Shown here one piece after another: positions 8,470 through 17,266 of a DNA stretch of 52,676 bases (within the stretch, counting starts at the first letter, position 1; each line of letters begins with the position of its first letter). A program made the translations under genes and the position numbers. Origin of the DNA: Chloroflexota bacterium. GTDB taxonomy: Bacteria; Chloroflexota; Chloroflexia; Thermomicrobiales; UBA6265. Under the pieces are notes generated by a model. The model did not search any database, was not told the DNA's origin, and worked only from the letters and a program-made list of their open reading frames with translations. Location of the stretch: positions 1-52,676 of the forward strand of contig JAEWEG010000048.1 in the NCBI GenBank assembly GCA_023389575.1. Direction: 5' to 3'.

Positions 8470-9323
8470 GCGATACCGTCGTGGTGACGACGCCCGAGGC
8501 GGTTCGGGCACGGGTAAGGGACGGGCAAACGGTTGGGTTCGTGCCGACGATGGGCGCGCTGCACGAAGGGCACCTGACCCTGATCCGGCGGGCGGCGGCG
8601 GAGAACGACGTGGTGGTGGTGAGTGTGTTCGTGAACCCCACCCAGTTCAACGATGCCGGTGACCTGGCGCGGTACCCGAGGGTGTTGGAGGCCGATGTCG
8701 CGCTCGCCAGCGGGGCCGGGGCGACCATGGTGTACGCGCCGCAGGCGGAGACGATGTACCCGGAGGGGTTCGCCACCTCGGTCCATGTGGGGTGCATGAC
8801 CGGGTTGTGGGAGGGTGAATCGCGGCCGGGCCACTTCGACGGCGTGGCCCTGGTGGTGTCGATGTTGCTCAACCAGGTGCGGCCAGACCGCTCGTACTTC
8901 GGGGAGAAGGATTTCCAGCAACTGGCGATGGTGCGGAGAATGCATCGCGACCTCTGGCTCCCGGGCGAGATCGTGGGCGTGCCGACGGTGCGCGAGCCCG
9001 ATGGCCTGGCAATGAGTTCGCGCAACGTGCGGTTGACGGCGGAAGGCCGGGCGATGGCGACCTCGCTGCACGAGGCGCTGGCGGCGATGCGTGAAGCCGC
9101 CGTTTCGGGCGAGCGGTCAGCCCTGAAGTTGGCGATCCTGGGGGCGGTGATCGTCAAGCGGAGCCCCGAGATCGAACTTGATTACCTGCAGATCGTGAAT
9201 CCGGAAACGCTGGACCCGGTCGAGGTGGTGACAGCCGGCGCGCGGGCCATCGTCGCGGCGGTCATCGACGACGTTCGGTTGATCGACAACATGGAGTTGC
9301 TGCCGGGAGATGGTTCGGCGTGA
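8466..9323 (+). CDS. panC: Pantothenate synthetase
   Basis: The 285-residue enzyme joins pantoate and beta-alanine using ATP, the last step of pantothenate synthesis. The nucleotidyl-transferase motif PTMGALHEGH lies near residues 26-35, with FVNPTQF, SYFGEKDFQQL and the MSSRN loop following. The GTG start overlaps the panB stop (GTGA), and the gene's own stop overlaps the menA start in the same way. Aspartate decarboxylase (panD) is not in the window, so beta-alanine must come from elsewhere. Confidence 0.96.
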   Translation: MSDTVVVTTPEAVRARVRDGQTVGFVPTMGALHEGHLTLIRRAAAENDVVVVSVFVNPTQFNDAGDLARYPRVLEADVALASGAGATMVYAPQAETMYPEGFATSVHVGCMTGLWEGESRPGHFDGVALVVSMLLNQVRPDRSYFGEKDFQQLAMVRRMHRDLWLPGEIVGVPTVREPDGLAMSSRNVRLTAEGRAMATSLHEALAAMREAAVSGERSALKLAILGAVIVKRSPEIELDYLQIVNPETLDPVEVVTAGARAIVAAVIDDVRLIDNMELLPGDGSA

Positions 9324-10216
9324 GTTCGACCACGATGTCGCCGCTCCAGGTATGGGTGCTGGCCGCCCGGCCGAAGACATTGCCGGCGGCGGTCGCGCCG
9401 GTGATCGCTGGAACGGCGGTGGCCTATTACGAGGATGGGGTGCACTGGATTTCGGCGGTGCTGGCGATCCTGACGGCGTTGTTGCTCCAAGTGGCGGCCA
9501 ATTTCGCCAACGATGCGCTGGATTTCCGCAGGGGCGCGGATACGGGGGAGCGGTTGGGGCCGACCCGGGTGACGGCGAGCGGAATGGTCAGCGCCGAGGG
9601 GGTGATGCGGGCGACGGCCGTGACATTGGCGCTGGCGGTGGTGACGGGGTTGCCGCTGGTGTTCCGGGGCGGATGGCCGATCCTGCTGCTGGGTCTGGCG
9701 GCGATCGTCTGCGCCGTAGCGTACACGGGCGGGCCGTTTCCGCTGGGATACCTTGGCCTGGGCGAGGTATTCGTATTCATCTTCTTCGGGCTGGCGGCCG
9801 TCGCGGGAACGGCGTATATCCAGACCGGTGAGTTGACGGCCTTGGCGCTGGCGATGTCCGTGCCGATCGGGGCGTTGGCGGTTGGCATTCTCATCGTCAA
9901 CAACCTGCGGGATATCGAGACGGACCGGGCGGCGGGGAAGAAAACGCTGGCGGTGCGGCTCGGGGCGCGGAACACGCGGCTCGAGTACGGCGTGATGCTG
10001 GCGATCGCCGGCGCGTCGCCGGTGGTGTTCTGGGCCGTTGGCTGGCTGGACTGGCCGGTGGTGCTGACGCTGGTGTGGTGGCCGTTTGGCGTGGCGTTGT
10101 GGAACCAGATTTCGGTGAGGACCGGTCGCGAGCTGAATCCAACGCTGGGGAATACCGGGCGGGCGTTGCTGGTGTACAGCGTGGTGCTGTCCACCGCGCT
10201 GGTGCTGAGCGCGTGA
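9320..10216 (+). CDS. menA: 1,4-dihydroxy-2-naphthoate polyprenyltransferase
   Basis: The 298-residue integral membrane protein belongs to the UbiA superfamily. It has about eight or nine hydrophobic segments, an early RPKTLPAAVAPV motif typical of MenA, and the first Asp-rich prenyl-diphosphate motif NDALDFRRGAD near residue 65. The second is in LRDIETDRAAGKKTL. It attaches the polyprenyl chain to dihydroxynaphthoate in menaquinone synthesis. The GTGA overlap with panC places it in the pantothenate operon, and menG follows after a repeat-filled gap. Confidence 0.93.
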   Translation: MSSTTMSPLQVWVLAARPKTLPAAVAPVIAGTAVAYYEDGVHWISAVLAILTALLLQVAANFANDALDFRRGADTGERLGPTRVTASGMVSAEGVMRATAVTLALAVVTGLPLVFRGGWPILLLGLAAIVCAVAYTGGPFPLGYLGLGEVFVFIFFGLAAVAGTAYIQTGELTALALAMSVPIGALAVGILIVNNLRDIETDRAAGKKTLAVRLGARNTRLEYGVMLAIAGASPVVFWAVGWLDWPVVLTLVWWPFGVALWNQISVRTGRELNPTLGNTGRALLVYSVVLSTALVLSA

Positions 10217-10331
10217 CGCGGTGGCCTGGAGGAGGGCCGGGGGAGCGTGGGCGGATGGATTCGCGTCGCTCTCCACGGGCCTTGGCGCGTGTATGGTGTG
10301 CATGAATGGCCGCCCGGCTGTCCCGTCATTT

Positions 10332-10480
10332 GTAGGGTCCGACCTCGTATCGGCCCTGGATGATCCCAATCGGCGCGAGGTGGCGACGGGTGGTCGTGAC
10401 GCGCGGGTATGTCCGGGCGGACGCCCTTGGCAGGCAAGGCGTGAGCGGTGTCACAGGGCGGACACGAGGTCCGCCCCTAC
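10332..10480. repeat. MITE-like pair of inverted hairpin repeats
   Basis: A 27-base unit at 10332-10358 recurs as its reverse complement at 10454-10480, with 23 of 27 positions matching. Each unit can fold into a hairpin, and one of the differences is a compensated base-pair swap. Between them lie further palindromes, including GTCCGGGCGGAC at 10411-10422. The rest of the 331-base gap between menA and menG holds no gene. Confidence 0.6.
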
Positions 10481-10547
10481 CGATCAGTGTTCTGAAGTGA
10501 GCAATGGATAGCCTGGTTGCGCGTATATCGGAAGGGACTGTGAGGAC

Positions 10548-11306
10548 ATGACGGAAGAATCGAAGCCCACCGGGCAGCCAGCGACGGAGACGCGGAAGGG
10601 CGCGATCCAGAGTGGGGCCGACGTGCGGGCGATGTTCGACCGGATCGTGCCTCGCTATGACCTGATGAACCGGATCATGACGGGTGGCCGCGACGAGGCC
10701 TGGCGCAAGCGGGTGGCCAAACTGGCGATGGGGTCGGCGGCGGATGGGAAACCGCGGGTGCTGGACATGGCGACCGGCACCGGGGACCTCGCGTTCGCGC
10801 TGGCGAAGGCGGGCGCTTCCGAGGTGGTGGGCGTCGACTTCTCCGGGGAGATGATCGAGGCGGCGAAGGTGAAGGCCGGGAATCGCCCGGGAAACGTGCG
10901 GTTCCTGGTGGGCGATGTGATGGATCCATCGGTCGAGGAGGCGTCCTTCGATGCCTGCACCGTCTCGTTCGGGTTGCGCAACATGCCTGACTACGACGCG
11001 GCGATCGCGTCGATGACGCGGATGCTCAAGCCGGGCGGGCTGTTTGTCTGCCTGGAGATGACGCCGTTTCACCGGCCGTTCCTGGGGCCGTTGTTCCAGT
11101 TCTATTTCCAGCGGGTGATGCCGCTGGTGGGCGGGCTGCTGAGCGGGTCGTTGTCGTCCTACAAGTACCTGCCGCAATCGGTGGAGGCGTTTCCTCCCGC
11201 GCATGACCTGGCGGAGCGAATGCGGGCCCTGGGGCTGGACGACGTACGGTTCACGTTGCTGGGGTTCGGCACGGTGGCGATCCACAGCGGAAAACGCGCG
11301 GAATAG
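10548..11306 (+). CDS. menG: Demethylmenaquinone methyltransferase
   Basis: The 252-residue protein is a UbiE/MenG-family SAM-dependent C-methyltransferase that completes menaquinone. Family blocks are visible: VRAMFDRIVPRYDLMN near residue 26, the SAM-binding motif LDMATGTGDLAF near 70, and SFGLRNMPDYD near 140. VCLEMTPFHRP and YKYLPQSVEAFP follow. The start has GTGAGGAC before it, giving an AGGA ribosome site. The first 25 residues are polar and probably disordered. It follows menA in the same direction but may have its own transcript because a repeat-rich gap intervenes. Confidence 0.93.
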   Translation: MTEESKPTGQPATETRKGAIQSGADVRAMFDRIVPRYDLMNRIMTGGRDEAWRKRVAKLAMGSAADGKPRVLDMATGTGDLAFALAKAGASEVVGVDFSGEMIEAAKVKAGNRPGNVRFLVGDVMDPSVEEASFDACTVSFGLRNMPDYDAAIASMTRMLKPGGLFVCLEMTPFHRPFLGPLFQFYFQRVMPLVGGLLSGSLSSYKYLPQSVEAFPPAHDLAERMRALGLDDVRFTLLGFGTVAIHSGKRAE

Positions 11307-11413
11307 GACACGTTTGGCGTCGCGCGCTCATGGGCGTGTGTCATGATTGCGAGGCGCCAACGGCTAGGGGCAATGGCCCTGGTTCCGGAAATGGCGCCTG
11401 ACAGGAGGGTCCC

Positions 11414-11620
11414 ATGAGCGATGTCGAGACTACGTTTCCTGGCGATGACGAGCCGATCGTGACGCCAGATCCCGAGAAGAACCCGCGCGACTCCCGGGAG
11501 AATCCGGACATGCCGGACCGGGGAGACATCCCCACCGATCCGCCGCTTGACGCGCCGGACGGTGAGCCTGGCGAATTGCCATCGCCCGACGCACCCAACC
11601 AGCCGGAGCCGCCACAGTAG
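11414..11620 (+). CDS. Small acidic Pro/Asp-rich protein
   Basis: The 68-residue product has a strong AGGAGGG ribosome site at 11402-11408 in front of ATG 11414. It is very rich in Pro, Asp and Glu, contains no cysteine and no hydrophobic stretch, and is probably disordered. Examples of its composition are DEPIVTPDPEKNP and PDMPDRGDIPTDPP. No family is recognised. The strong ribosome site and compact frame support a real gene, but its role is unknown. Confidence 0.6.
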   Translation: MSDVETTFPGDDEPIVTPDPEKNPRDSRENPDMPDRGDIPTDPPLDAPDGEPGELPSPDAPNQPEPPQ

Positions 11621-11657
11621 GCTTCGCGAGTTTCATCCAATCGCATGCACGAATCCA

Positions 11658-11722
11658 GTCAACCCGAATGCGGCATGATGCGCCGCATTCGGGTTGACGC
11701 TGTCTACGGGCGCTTCTACACT
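11658..11722 (+). promoter_or_regulatory. Long palindrome overlapping promoter of the iron cluster
   Basis: A perfect 17-base inverted repeat (11658-11674 and 11682-11698, loop of 7) ends in TTGAC. That same TTGACG at 11694-11699 is followed, after exactly 17 bases, by TACACT at 11717-11722, giving a good sigma-70-type promoter for the iron genes. The repeat could be a terminator for 11414 or an operator covering the -35 element; no T-run follows. Confidence 0.6.
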
Positions 11723-11804
11723 GCCGGAAGAAGCCGACTGAATTGGTCGGAAATGGAATTGGCTCGCGATGGCGCGCTTTTTGGCGGGAAAAGGGGAACG
11801 GTTG

Positions 11805-12836
11805 ATGGCATACAGGCGGAATCGGCGACAGGTGTTGGCGAGTATGGCCGGGATGGCCGCGGCGGGATTCGTGCTTCCGCGTAGCGTGTTCGCGCAGGAA
11901 GGCGACCTCCCGGTCCTGGAGGCCACGCCGGTGGTGGATGGGCTCACGGTGACGTTCCCGGAGGGGATGCTGCCGACCATCTACGGTGACATCGAGATTC
12001 CGGAATCGGTCGAGCGGGTGATCACGATCACCGACGGCTCGCTCGATGGCGCCCTGGCGGTGGGGGTATCGCCAGTGGGCGTCACCCGCAGTTCCAACGG
12101 CCAGTCGGTGGCCGCCTACCTGGAGGACGATGTCGCCAGCGACGTGACTTACGTTGGCGGTTGGGATGAGCTGGACCTGGAACTGATCGTGTCGCTGGCG
12201 CCGGACGTGATCCTGACCGACCGCTACCTATACCCGGATCAGTACGAGCCACTTTCCGCGATCGCCCCGACCTTTGCCACCGGCGAGATCGCCGTGGCCG
12301 ACGACGATGCCGAAGGCTTGCAGCAGTGGGAATATGAGCAGCTTGCCTGGGCACATGTGCTGGGCAAGACCGCCGAGGCCCAGGCGGTGATCGAGGAAGC
12401 GCGGGCGCGGGCCGCGAGCATCGCGGAGCAGCTCGGTGACGTCGCCGGGGACTCGGTGGTGGTGTTCCGGCCGCAGGCCGAATTCCCGGTGGTGATGTCT
12501 CACGCGTGGATTTCGGGCCGGATCCTGACCTGGTCGGGTCTGACCGGCAACGAGTTCACGCTCCAGCTTCCGCCCCCGCATAGCGGCAACACGGTGAGCC
12601 TGGAGCAACTCGACCTGATCGACGCGGACTGGATGCTGGCGGCGACGCGCAACGCGGATATGTCCGAGGCGCTGGTGGGATACGGAGATATGCCGCTGTT
12701 CCAGCAGACCACGGCGTACCAGAACGACCAGGTGGTGGAAGTCGACGGCGCGCTGTGGAGTGGGTCGTTCGGCGTGCTGGCCTCCCACGCGATGATGGAC
12801 GACATCGAGCGCATCTTCGTCAACGGCGAGCGGTAG
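11805..12836 (+). CDS. Iron-siderophore ABC substrate-binding protein
   Basis: The 343-residue protein is a FepB/FhuD-type (periplasmic-binding type III fold) receptor. A Tat-like signal RRNRRQVLASMAGMAAAGF is followed by a VFAQEG cleavage region. The mature part shows the family features VERVITITDGSLDGALAVGV, then LELIVSLAPDVILTD, and a long connecting helix near EQLAWAHVLGKTAEAQ. It should capture ferric siderophores outside the membrane. ATG 11805 follows AAAAGGGG; an upstream ATG at 11769 adds 12 residues. The esterase gene begins three bases after its stop, so the genes form an operon. No permease genes are nearby. Confidence 0.87.
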   Translation: MAYRRNRRQVLASMAGMAAAGFVLPRSVFAQEGDLPVLEATPVVDGLTVTFPEGMLPTIYGDIEIPESVERVITITDGSLDGALAVGVSPVGVTRSSNGQSVAAYLEDDVASDVTYVGGWDELDLELIVSLAPDVILTDRYLYPDQYEPLSAIAPTFATGEIAVADDDAEGLQQWEYEQLAWAHVLGKTAEAQAVIEEARARAASIAEQLGDVAGDSVVVFRPQAEFPVVMSHAWISGRILTWSGLTGNEFTLQLPPPHSGNTVSLEQLDLIDADWMLAATRNADMSEALVGYGDMPLFQQTTAYQNDQVVEVDGALWSGSFGVLASHAMMDDIERIFVNGER

Positions 12837-12839
12837 CCG

Positions 12840-14138
12840 ATGCTGGACCTGGCCCCAACCGCTACCCGCCCGCCGGAAAGCCCGCGCCTTCAACGCTTGT
12901 TGGCGGACCTGGAAACGGATTCCGGGGCGCTGGCGGCGTTCTGGGCGGAGCGTGCCGCCATGGGCGCGCCCATCGTCGAACCGGTGGATTCGCCCGCCGG
13001 GGCGGTGATGGTGACCTTCGTCTGGCGGGAGACGGGGCCGACCAGCAACGTGGTGCTGCTGGAGTGGATTTCCGGCAAGGACTTTCCCGATCGCCAAATG
13101 ACGCACCTGGCGGGGACGGACCTGTGGTACCGATCGATGGTGATGCGAGACGACATCCGGACCTCGTACCAGTTCGCACCGAACGATTCGCTGACGCCAA
13201 AGGCGGAGGAGACGGACTGGGACACCCGGCGACTGGGATGGGTCCCAGACCCGCTGAACCCGTCGCGGCTGGTGGACGAGCGGTTCCAGGGCGATCCGGA
13301 CCTGGGCCGGTTCAACGACTCCGTGCTGGCGCTGCCCCATTCGGCTTCCGAGCCGTGGATCGTGCACGACCCCGCGATTCCGGCCGGAACGGTGGACCAT
13401 CACACCTTCACCAGCGAGATTCTGGAGAACTCCCGGGACGTCTGGGTCTATACCCCCGCGGGATACGGAGATGGCGCGGAGGCGCCAGCGCTGCTGGTGC
13501 TGTTCGATGGTGAGCGGCACGACTCGGTGATGCGGACGCCCACGGTGCTCGACAACCTGATCGCGGCAGGGGCGATTCCTCCACTGGTGGCGCTCATGAT
13601 CGGCAATGTCGACCGGGGAACGGAACTGCCCTGCTCGGAGCCGTTCGCGCGGTCGCTGGTGGATGAAATGCTGCCGTGGCTCACCGATCGGTACCGGGTG
13701 ACGGAGCGCGCCGGCGAGCGGGTGGTGGCCGGGCAGAGCTACGGTGGCCTGGCGGCCGCCTGGGCGGGCCTGACGCATCCGGAGACGTTCGGCAACGTGC
13801 TGTCGCAGTCGGGGTCGTACTGGTGGAAGCCCGACCCGATGAACGCGGAGCGCGACGTGGTGCTGGGGGATGCTCCGGAATGGGCGTGGCTTCCGTCTCG
13901 AGTGGCGACCATGCCGGTGGCGCCGGTGCGGTTCTGGATGGAGGTTGGACGCCTCGAGAACCGCGCGTCCAGCGATGGAATGCCGAGCATGGTGGCCAGT
14001 AACCGGCACATGCGCGATGTGCTGGTGAGCCGGGGATACGCGGTGACCTATCGTGAATACAGCGGTGGACACGACTACGTTTGGTGGAGATCGACGTTGG
14101 CGGATGGGCTGATTGCCCTGCTTGGTGACGAAGGATAG
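12840..14138 (+). CDS. fes: Enterochelin-esterase-like ferric siderophore hydrolase
   Basis: The 432-residue protein matches Fes-type esterases. An N-terminal beta-rich domain (about residues 1-180) carries the VTFVWRE pattern, and a C-terminal alpha/beta-hydrolase (esterase D) domain follows. The nucleophile elbow is AGQSYGG near residue 300, and the catalytic His is in GGHDYVWW near the end. These enzymes hydrolyse trilactone siderophores to free iron inside the cell; no signal peptide is seen here. It starts three bases after the binding-protein gene and is followed by a siderophore reductase gene 14 bases on. Confidence 0.88.
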   Translation: MLDLAPTATRPPESPRLQRLLADLETDSGALAAFWAERAAMGAPIVEPVDSPAGAVMVTFVWRETGPTSNVVLLEWISGKDFPDRQMTHLAGTDLWYRSMVMRDDIRTSYQFAPNDSLTPKAEETDWDTRRLGWVPDPLNPSRLVDERFQGDPDLGRFNDSVLALPHSASEPWIVHDPAIPAGTVDHHTFTSEILENSRDVWVYTPAGYGDGAEAPALLVLFDGERHDSVMRTPTVLDNLIAAGAIPPLVALMIGNVDRGTELPCSEPFARSLVDEMLPWLTDRYRVTERAGERVVAGQSYGGLAAAWAGLTHPETFGNVLSQSGSYWWKPDPMNAERDVVLGDAPEWAWLPSRVATMPVAPVRFWMEVGRLENRASSDGMPSMVASNRHMRDVLVSRGYAVTYREYSGGHDYVWWRSTLADGLIALLGDEG

Positions 14139-14152
14139 GGAGAAGAGGCGGG

Positions 14153-14983
14153 ATGGTGGAGACAGCAAGCCGTAAGCGAACCGTTCGATTCGATCTGGTG
14201 CCGCGCCTGGTGACGGTGAAATCGGTTGAGCCGATCACGCCACGGTATGTGCGCGTCACCGTGGCCGGGGATTCGCTCGCCGGGTTCCAGTCGCTGGACC
14301 CGGAGGACCACATCAAGCTGGCGTTTCCGGAGCCGGGCGCCGATGCGCCGGTGATGCCGGCGGTGGGCGAGAAGGGCATTTCGTACCCGGAGGGCGCCAG
14401 GCGGCCAACGCTTCGGGACTACACGCCCCGGCGGTTTTCGGCGGACTCGAACGAGTTGGTGATCGACTTCGTGATCCATGGCGAGGGACCGGCCTCGAAC
14501 TGGGCGGCCCAGGCGGCTCCGGGCCAGAAGCTGGGCATCCTGGGCCCGCGTGGCTCGCACGTGGTGGACGATGTGTTCGACTGGTACCTGCTCATCGGCG
14601 ACGAGACGGTGCTTCCCTCGATCGCGCGGCGAATGGAAGAGGCGAAGGCCGGCACGAAGATCGTGGCGTTCATCGAGGTGAACGACGAGGGCGATGAGCA
14701 GGCGATCGAAACGGCCGCCAGGACCGATATCACCTGGGTGTACCGGAACGGCGCGAAGCCCGGAACGACCCCGGTGCTGGAAGAGGCGGTCCGCGACTGG
14801 TGCGCGGCGGGCATTCCTCCGGGCGAGGCGCATGTGTGGGCTGGGGGCGAGGCCAACCAGTTACGTGGCATTCGCCGGTACCTGCTCAACGAGGCCGGGT
14901 TCCAGCGGGAATGGACATCGTTCTCCGGGCACTGGAAGCTTGGCGTGGCCGATCACGACCATCACGAGCCAATCGAGGACTAG
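14153..14983 (+). CDS. Siderophore-interacting FAD reductase
   Basis: The 276-residue protein belongs to the SIP/ViuB family of NAD(P)H-dependent ferric-siderophore reductases. An N-terminal FAD-binding barrel carries RDYTPRRF near residue 87 (family pattern R-x-Y-T). The C-terminal NAD(P)-binding part includes LLIGDETVLPSIARR near 145 and VWAGGEANQLRGIRRYL near 225. It reduces ferric siderophore in the cytoplasm to release ferrous iron. It closes the three-gene iron cluster and is followed by a strong terminator-like hairpin. Confidence 0.92.
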   Translation: MVETASRKRTVRFDLVPRLVTVKSVEPITPRYVRVTVAGDSLAGFQSLDPEDHIKLAFPEPGADAPVMPAVGEKGISYPEGARRPTLRDYTPRRFSADSNELVIDFVIHGEGPASNWAAQAAPGQKLGILGPRGSHVVDDVFDWYLLIGDETVLPSIARRMEEAKAGTKIVAFIEVNDEGDEQAIETAARTDITWVYRNGAKPGTTPVLEEAVRDWCAAGIPPGEAHVWAGGEANQLRGIRRYLLNEAGFQREWTSFSGHWKLGVADHDHHEPIED

Positions 14984-15012
14984 GTTCCCCGGCAACAAGG
15001 CGATACCCGGAC

Positions 15013-15052
15013 AACCCCCATGCGGGAAGCAGGCGCTTCCTGCATGGGGGTT
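15013..15052 (+). terminator. Terminator of the iron cluster
   Basis: An 18-base stem (15013-15030 with 15035-15052) with a four-base loop and one G-T pair is followed by TTTCTC. It lies 30 bases after the reductase stop. Confidence 0.8.
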
Positions 15053-15213
15053 TCTCATGGTCGACGGCGGTCGGCGGCATGCGGCGCTGGAAATGGGGAG
15101 ATATACGCATTTCCGTGGGTCGCGGCGGTCTCTACAGTGCGGATGGAGTCGTGTGACTCGCGCGGCGATCGGGCTCGATCCGCGCCGCATTCCGCTCGTT
15201 TGGAGGACGCGCC

Positions 15214-17157
15214 ATGACCACCTCGTTTCTCACCACACCCAGGCATTGGTATGGCCGCGGCACGCGGCGTGACTTTCTCGGGGCACTGGCCGCCGGCATC
15301 GGGGCGGCGGGCCTGGGCTTGCACATGACCCGGACCGTCGCGAGCGGGAGCGGAACGTTCTCTCCGGTGGCGATTCCGAACGCCGCGCAATCGGGATACG
15401 CGTGGGTGGCGAATCACGGCCTGGATGGCGATGCCTACCAGCGGGAGTTCGACTCCCTGGCGGGCCAGGGATACCGTTTGGTCAAGCTCTGTGGATATTC
15501 GGTTTCGGGGCGGGATTACTACGCGTCGATCTGGGACATGTCGCCAGGGCCGGCGTGGGTTGGGATGCACCGGGTCCTGGGCGCGGACTACCAGGCCCAG
15601 TTCGATTCGCTGACGGCGCAAGGCTACCGGCCGGTCGACATCAGCGGGTACGAGAAGGACGGCTCGGACCACTACGCGGCGATCTTCGAGCAATCGAACG
15701 CGTCGTGGAGCGCCAATCACGGGGTCGCCGGGGCCGACTACCAGGGCGTGTTCGACCAGAATGTGGCGGCTGGGCTCCGGCCTTTGCGGGTGTCGGGATT
15801 CACCGTTGGCGGGGCTGACTATTTCGCCTCGATCTGGGTGGGAGACGACGGCACGCCGTGGGCGGCCGGCCATGGCATGGATAACGCGACGTATCAGGCG
15901 GAGTTTGACCGGTGGACGGGAGAGGGGCTCCGACTGGTTGACATTAGCGGCTACGAAATCAACGGGGCGGACTACTATGCCGCGATTTTCGATGCGTCGC
16001 CAAAGCCATACTGGATCTCCCATCACAACCTGAGCGCGGATGCCTACCAGGCGGCGTTCAACGAGAACGGCGCGGCGGGATATGTGCTGACCCACGTGGC
16101 GGGATACGGCGTGGGTGGAGACGCCCGGTTCGCCGGGATCTGGGCATCGGACACGGATCCGACCGGTGGCACGGTGGGATTCGCGGACGTCGACAGGATC
16201 GCCACGGACATGCTGGCGACATCGGGCGTGCCGGGAGTGTCGGTCGCGATCGCGAAGGACGGGTTGCTGGTGTACGCGAAGGGATATGGCACGGCTGATG
16301 CGTCGACTGGCGAGGCGCTCACCGTGAAGCACAGGATGCGGGTGGCCAGCGTGTCGAAGCCGATCACGGCGGCGGCGATCCTGCAACTTGCCGAGAATGG
16401 GACGCTGGGGCTCGATGACACGGTGTTTGGAAGCGGCGGCTGGCTTGGCACCACCTATGGCACCAAGGCGTACTCCGCCGACCTGATGGCGGTGACGATC
16501 TCTCACCTGGTGAATCACACCGTGGGCGCCTGGGGCGGGAACACCATGTTCCAGCACCCGGAGTACACGATGGACGAAATCATCACCTGGACGCTGGACA
16601 CGTTCCCGCTCTCCGGCGCGCCGGGCGCGATGTTCACCTACTCCAACTTCGGGTACTGCCTGCTGGGCAGGATCATCGAGGCGGCGACGGGCCAGACCTA
16701 CGAGAACTACGTGCAGAGCACCGTATTGGCGCGGTGCGGCATCTCCAGCATGCAAATCGCGGGCGATTCGCTTGTGGAGCGGGCCGTCGACGAGGTGGTC
16801 TACGACGGGAGCAACTCCACGATTGGCGATCCCTACGGGATTCCGGTCCGGAGGATGGACGCGCACGGGGGATGGATCGCGACTCCGACCGACCTGCTGC
16901 GGTTCATGGTGCGCATGGATGACTTCCCGAACCCGGCCGACATCGTGACCGCGGCGTCGCTGGGAGCCATGGGCTGGGGAGGCGCGGTCGACTGGGGGCA
17001 CACCGGCCAGCTCGGCGGGACCGAGGCGGTGATTTCGCGCAGGAACGACGGCATCTGCTACGCCGTGATCGGCAACGCCAACGGATTCGATCCGGACAGG
17101 CTGGGAGCCGACATGGCCTACGCGATCACGGATTGGGGGGCGGGCAGCCCGCTGTAG
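15214..17157 (+). CDS. Polyglycine-hydrolase-like serine protease (tandem repeats plus beta-lactamase fold)
   Basis: The 647-residue exported protein has a Tat signal (TRRDFLGALAAG). Five tandem repeats of about 48 residues follow (roughly 60-315), each with a pattern like YQxxFDxLxxQGYRxVxxSGY and YYAxIW. The last part (about 325-645) is a class-C-beta-lactamase/DD-peptidase fold. Its SxxK motif is Ser379-Lys382 in ASVSKP, the Tyr motif is Tyr476-Ser-Asn, and His596-Thr-Gly replaces KTG. This architecture matches fungal polyglycine hydrolases and their bacterial relatives (bacterial tandem repeat domain plus beta-lactamase domain). It should be a secreted endopeptidase or esterase; the substrate is unknown. 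Confidence 0.88.
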   Translation: MTTSFLTTPRHWYGRGTRRDFLGALAAGIGAAGLGLHMTRTVASGSGTFSPVAIPNAAQSGYAWVANHGLDGDAYQREFDSLAGQGYRLVKLCGYSVSGRDYYASIWDMSPGPAWVGMHRVLGADYQAQFDSLTAQGYRPVDISGYEKDGSDHYAAIFEQSNASWSANHGVAGADYQGVFDQNVAAGLRPLRVSGFTVGGADYFASIWVGDDGTPWAAGHGMDNATYQAEFDRWTGEGLRLVDISGYEINGADYYAAIFDASPKPYWISHHNLSADAYQAAFNENGAAGYVLTHVAGYGVGGDARFAGIWASDTDPTGGTVGFADVDRIATDMLATSGVPGVSVAIAKDGLLVYAKGYGTADASTGEALTVKHRMRVASVSKPITAAAILQLAENGTLGLDDTVFGSGGWLGTTYGTKAYSADLMAVTISHLVNHTVGAWGGNTMFQHPEYTMDEIITWTLDTFPLSGAPGAMFTYSNFGYCLLGRIIEAATGQTYENYVQSTVLARCGISSMQIAGDSLVERAVDEVVYDGSNSTIGDPYGIPVRRMDAHGGWIATPTDLLRFMVRMDDFPNPADIVTAASLGAMGWGGAVDWGHTGQLGGTEAVISRRNDGICYAVIGNANGFDPDRLGADMAYAITDWGAGSPL

Positions 17158-17194
17158 GGAGTTGCTTCGCGGCCCAGGGATAAGAACACAGCAG

Positions 17195-17224
17195 GTACGG
17201 GAGCCAGTGCGTTGGCTTCCGTAC
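17195..17224. terminator. Bidirectional terminator between convergent genes
   Basis: A 12-base stem (17195-17206 with 17213-17224, one G-T pair) with a six-base loop lies between the protease gene on the plus strand and the nitroreductase gene on the minus strand. It can serve both. Confidence 0.65.
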
Positions 17225-17266
17225 GTGTGTCTGGTCATCCTGGAGAACGAGCTGGGATCGGGCTCG

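Noticed and set aside
12228..14168. 646-residue minus-strand frame opposite the iron genes
   Set aside because: It is the antisense shadow of two recognised genes with low-complexity composition.
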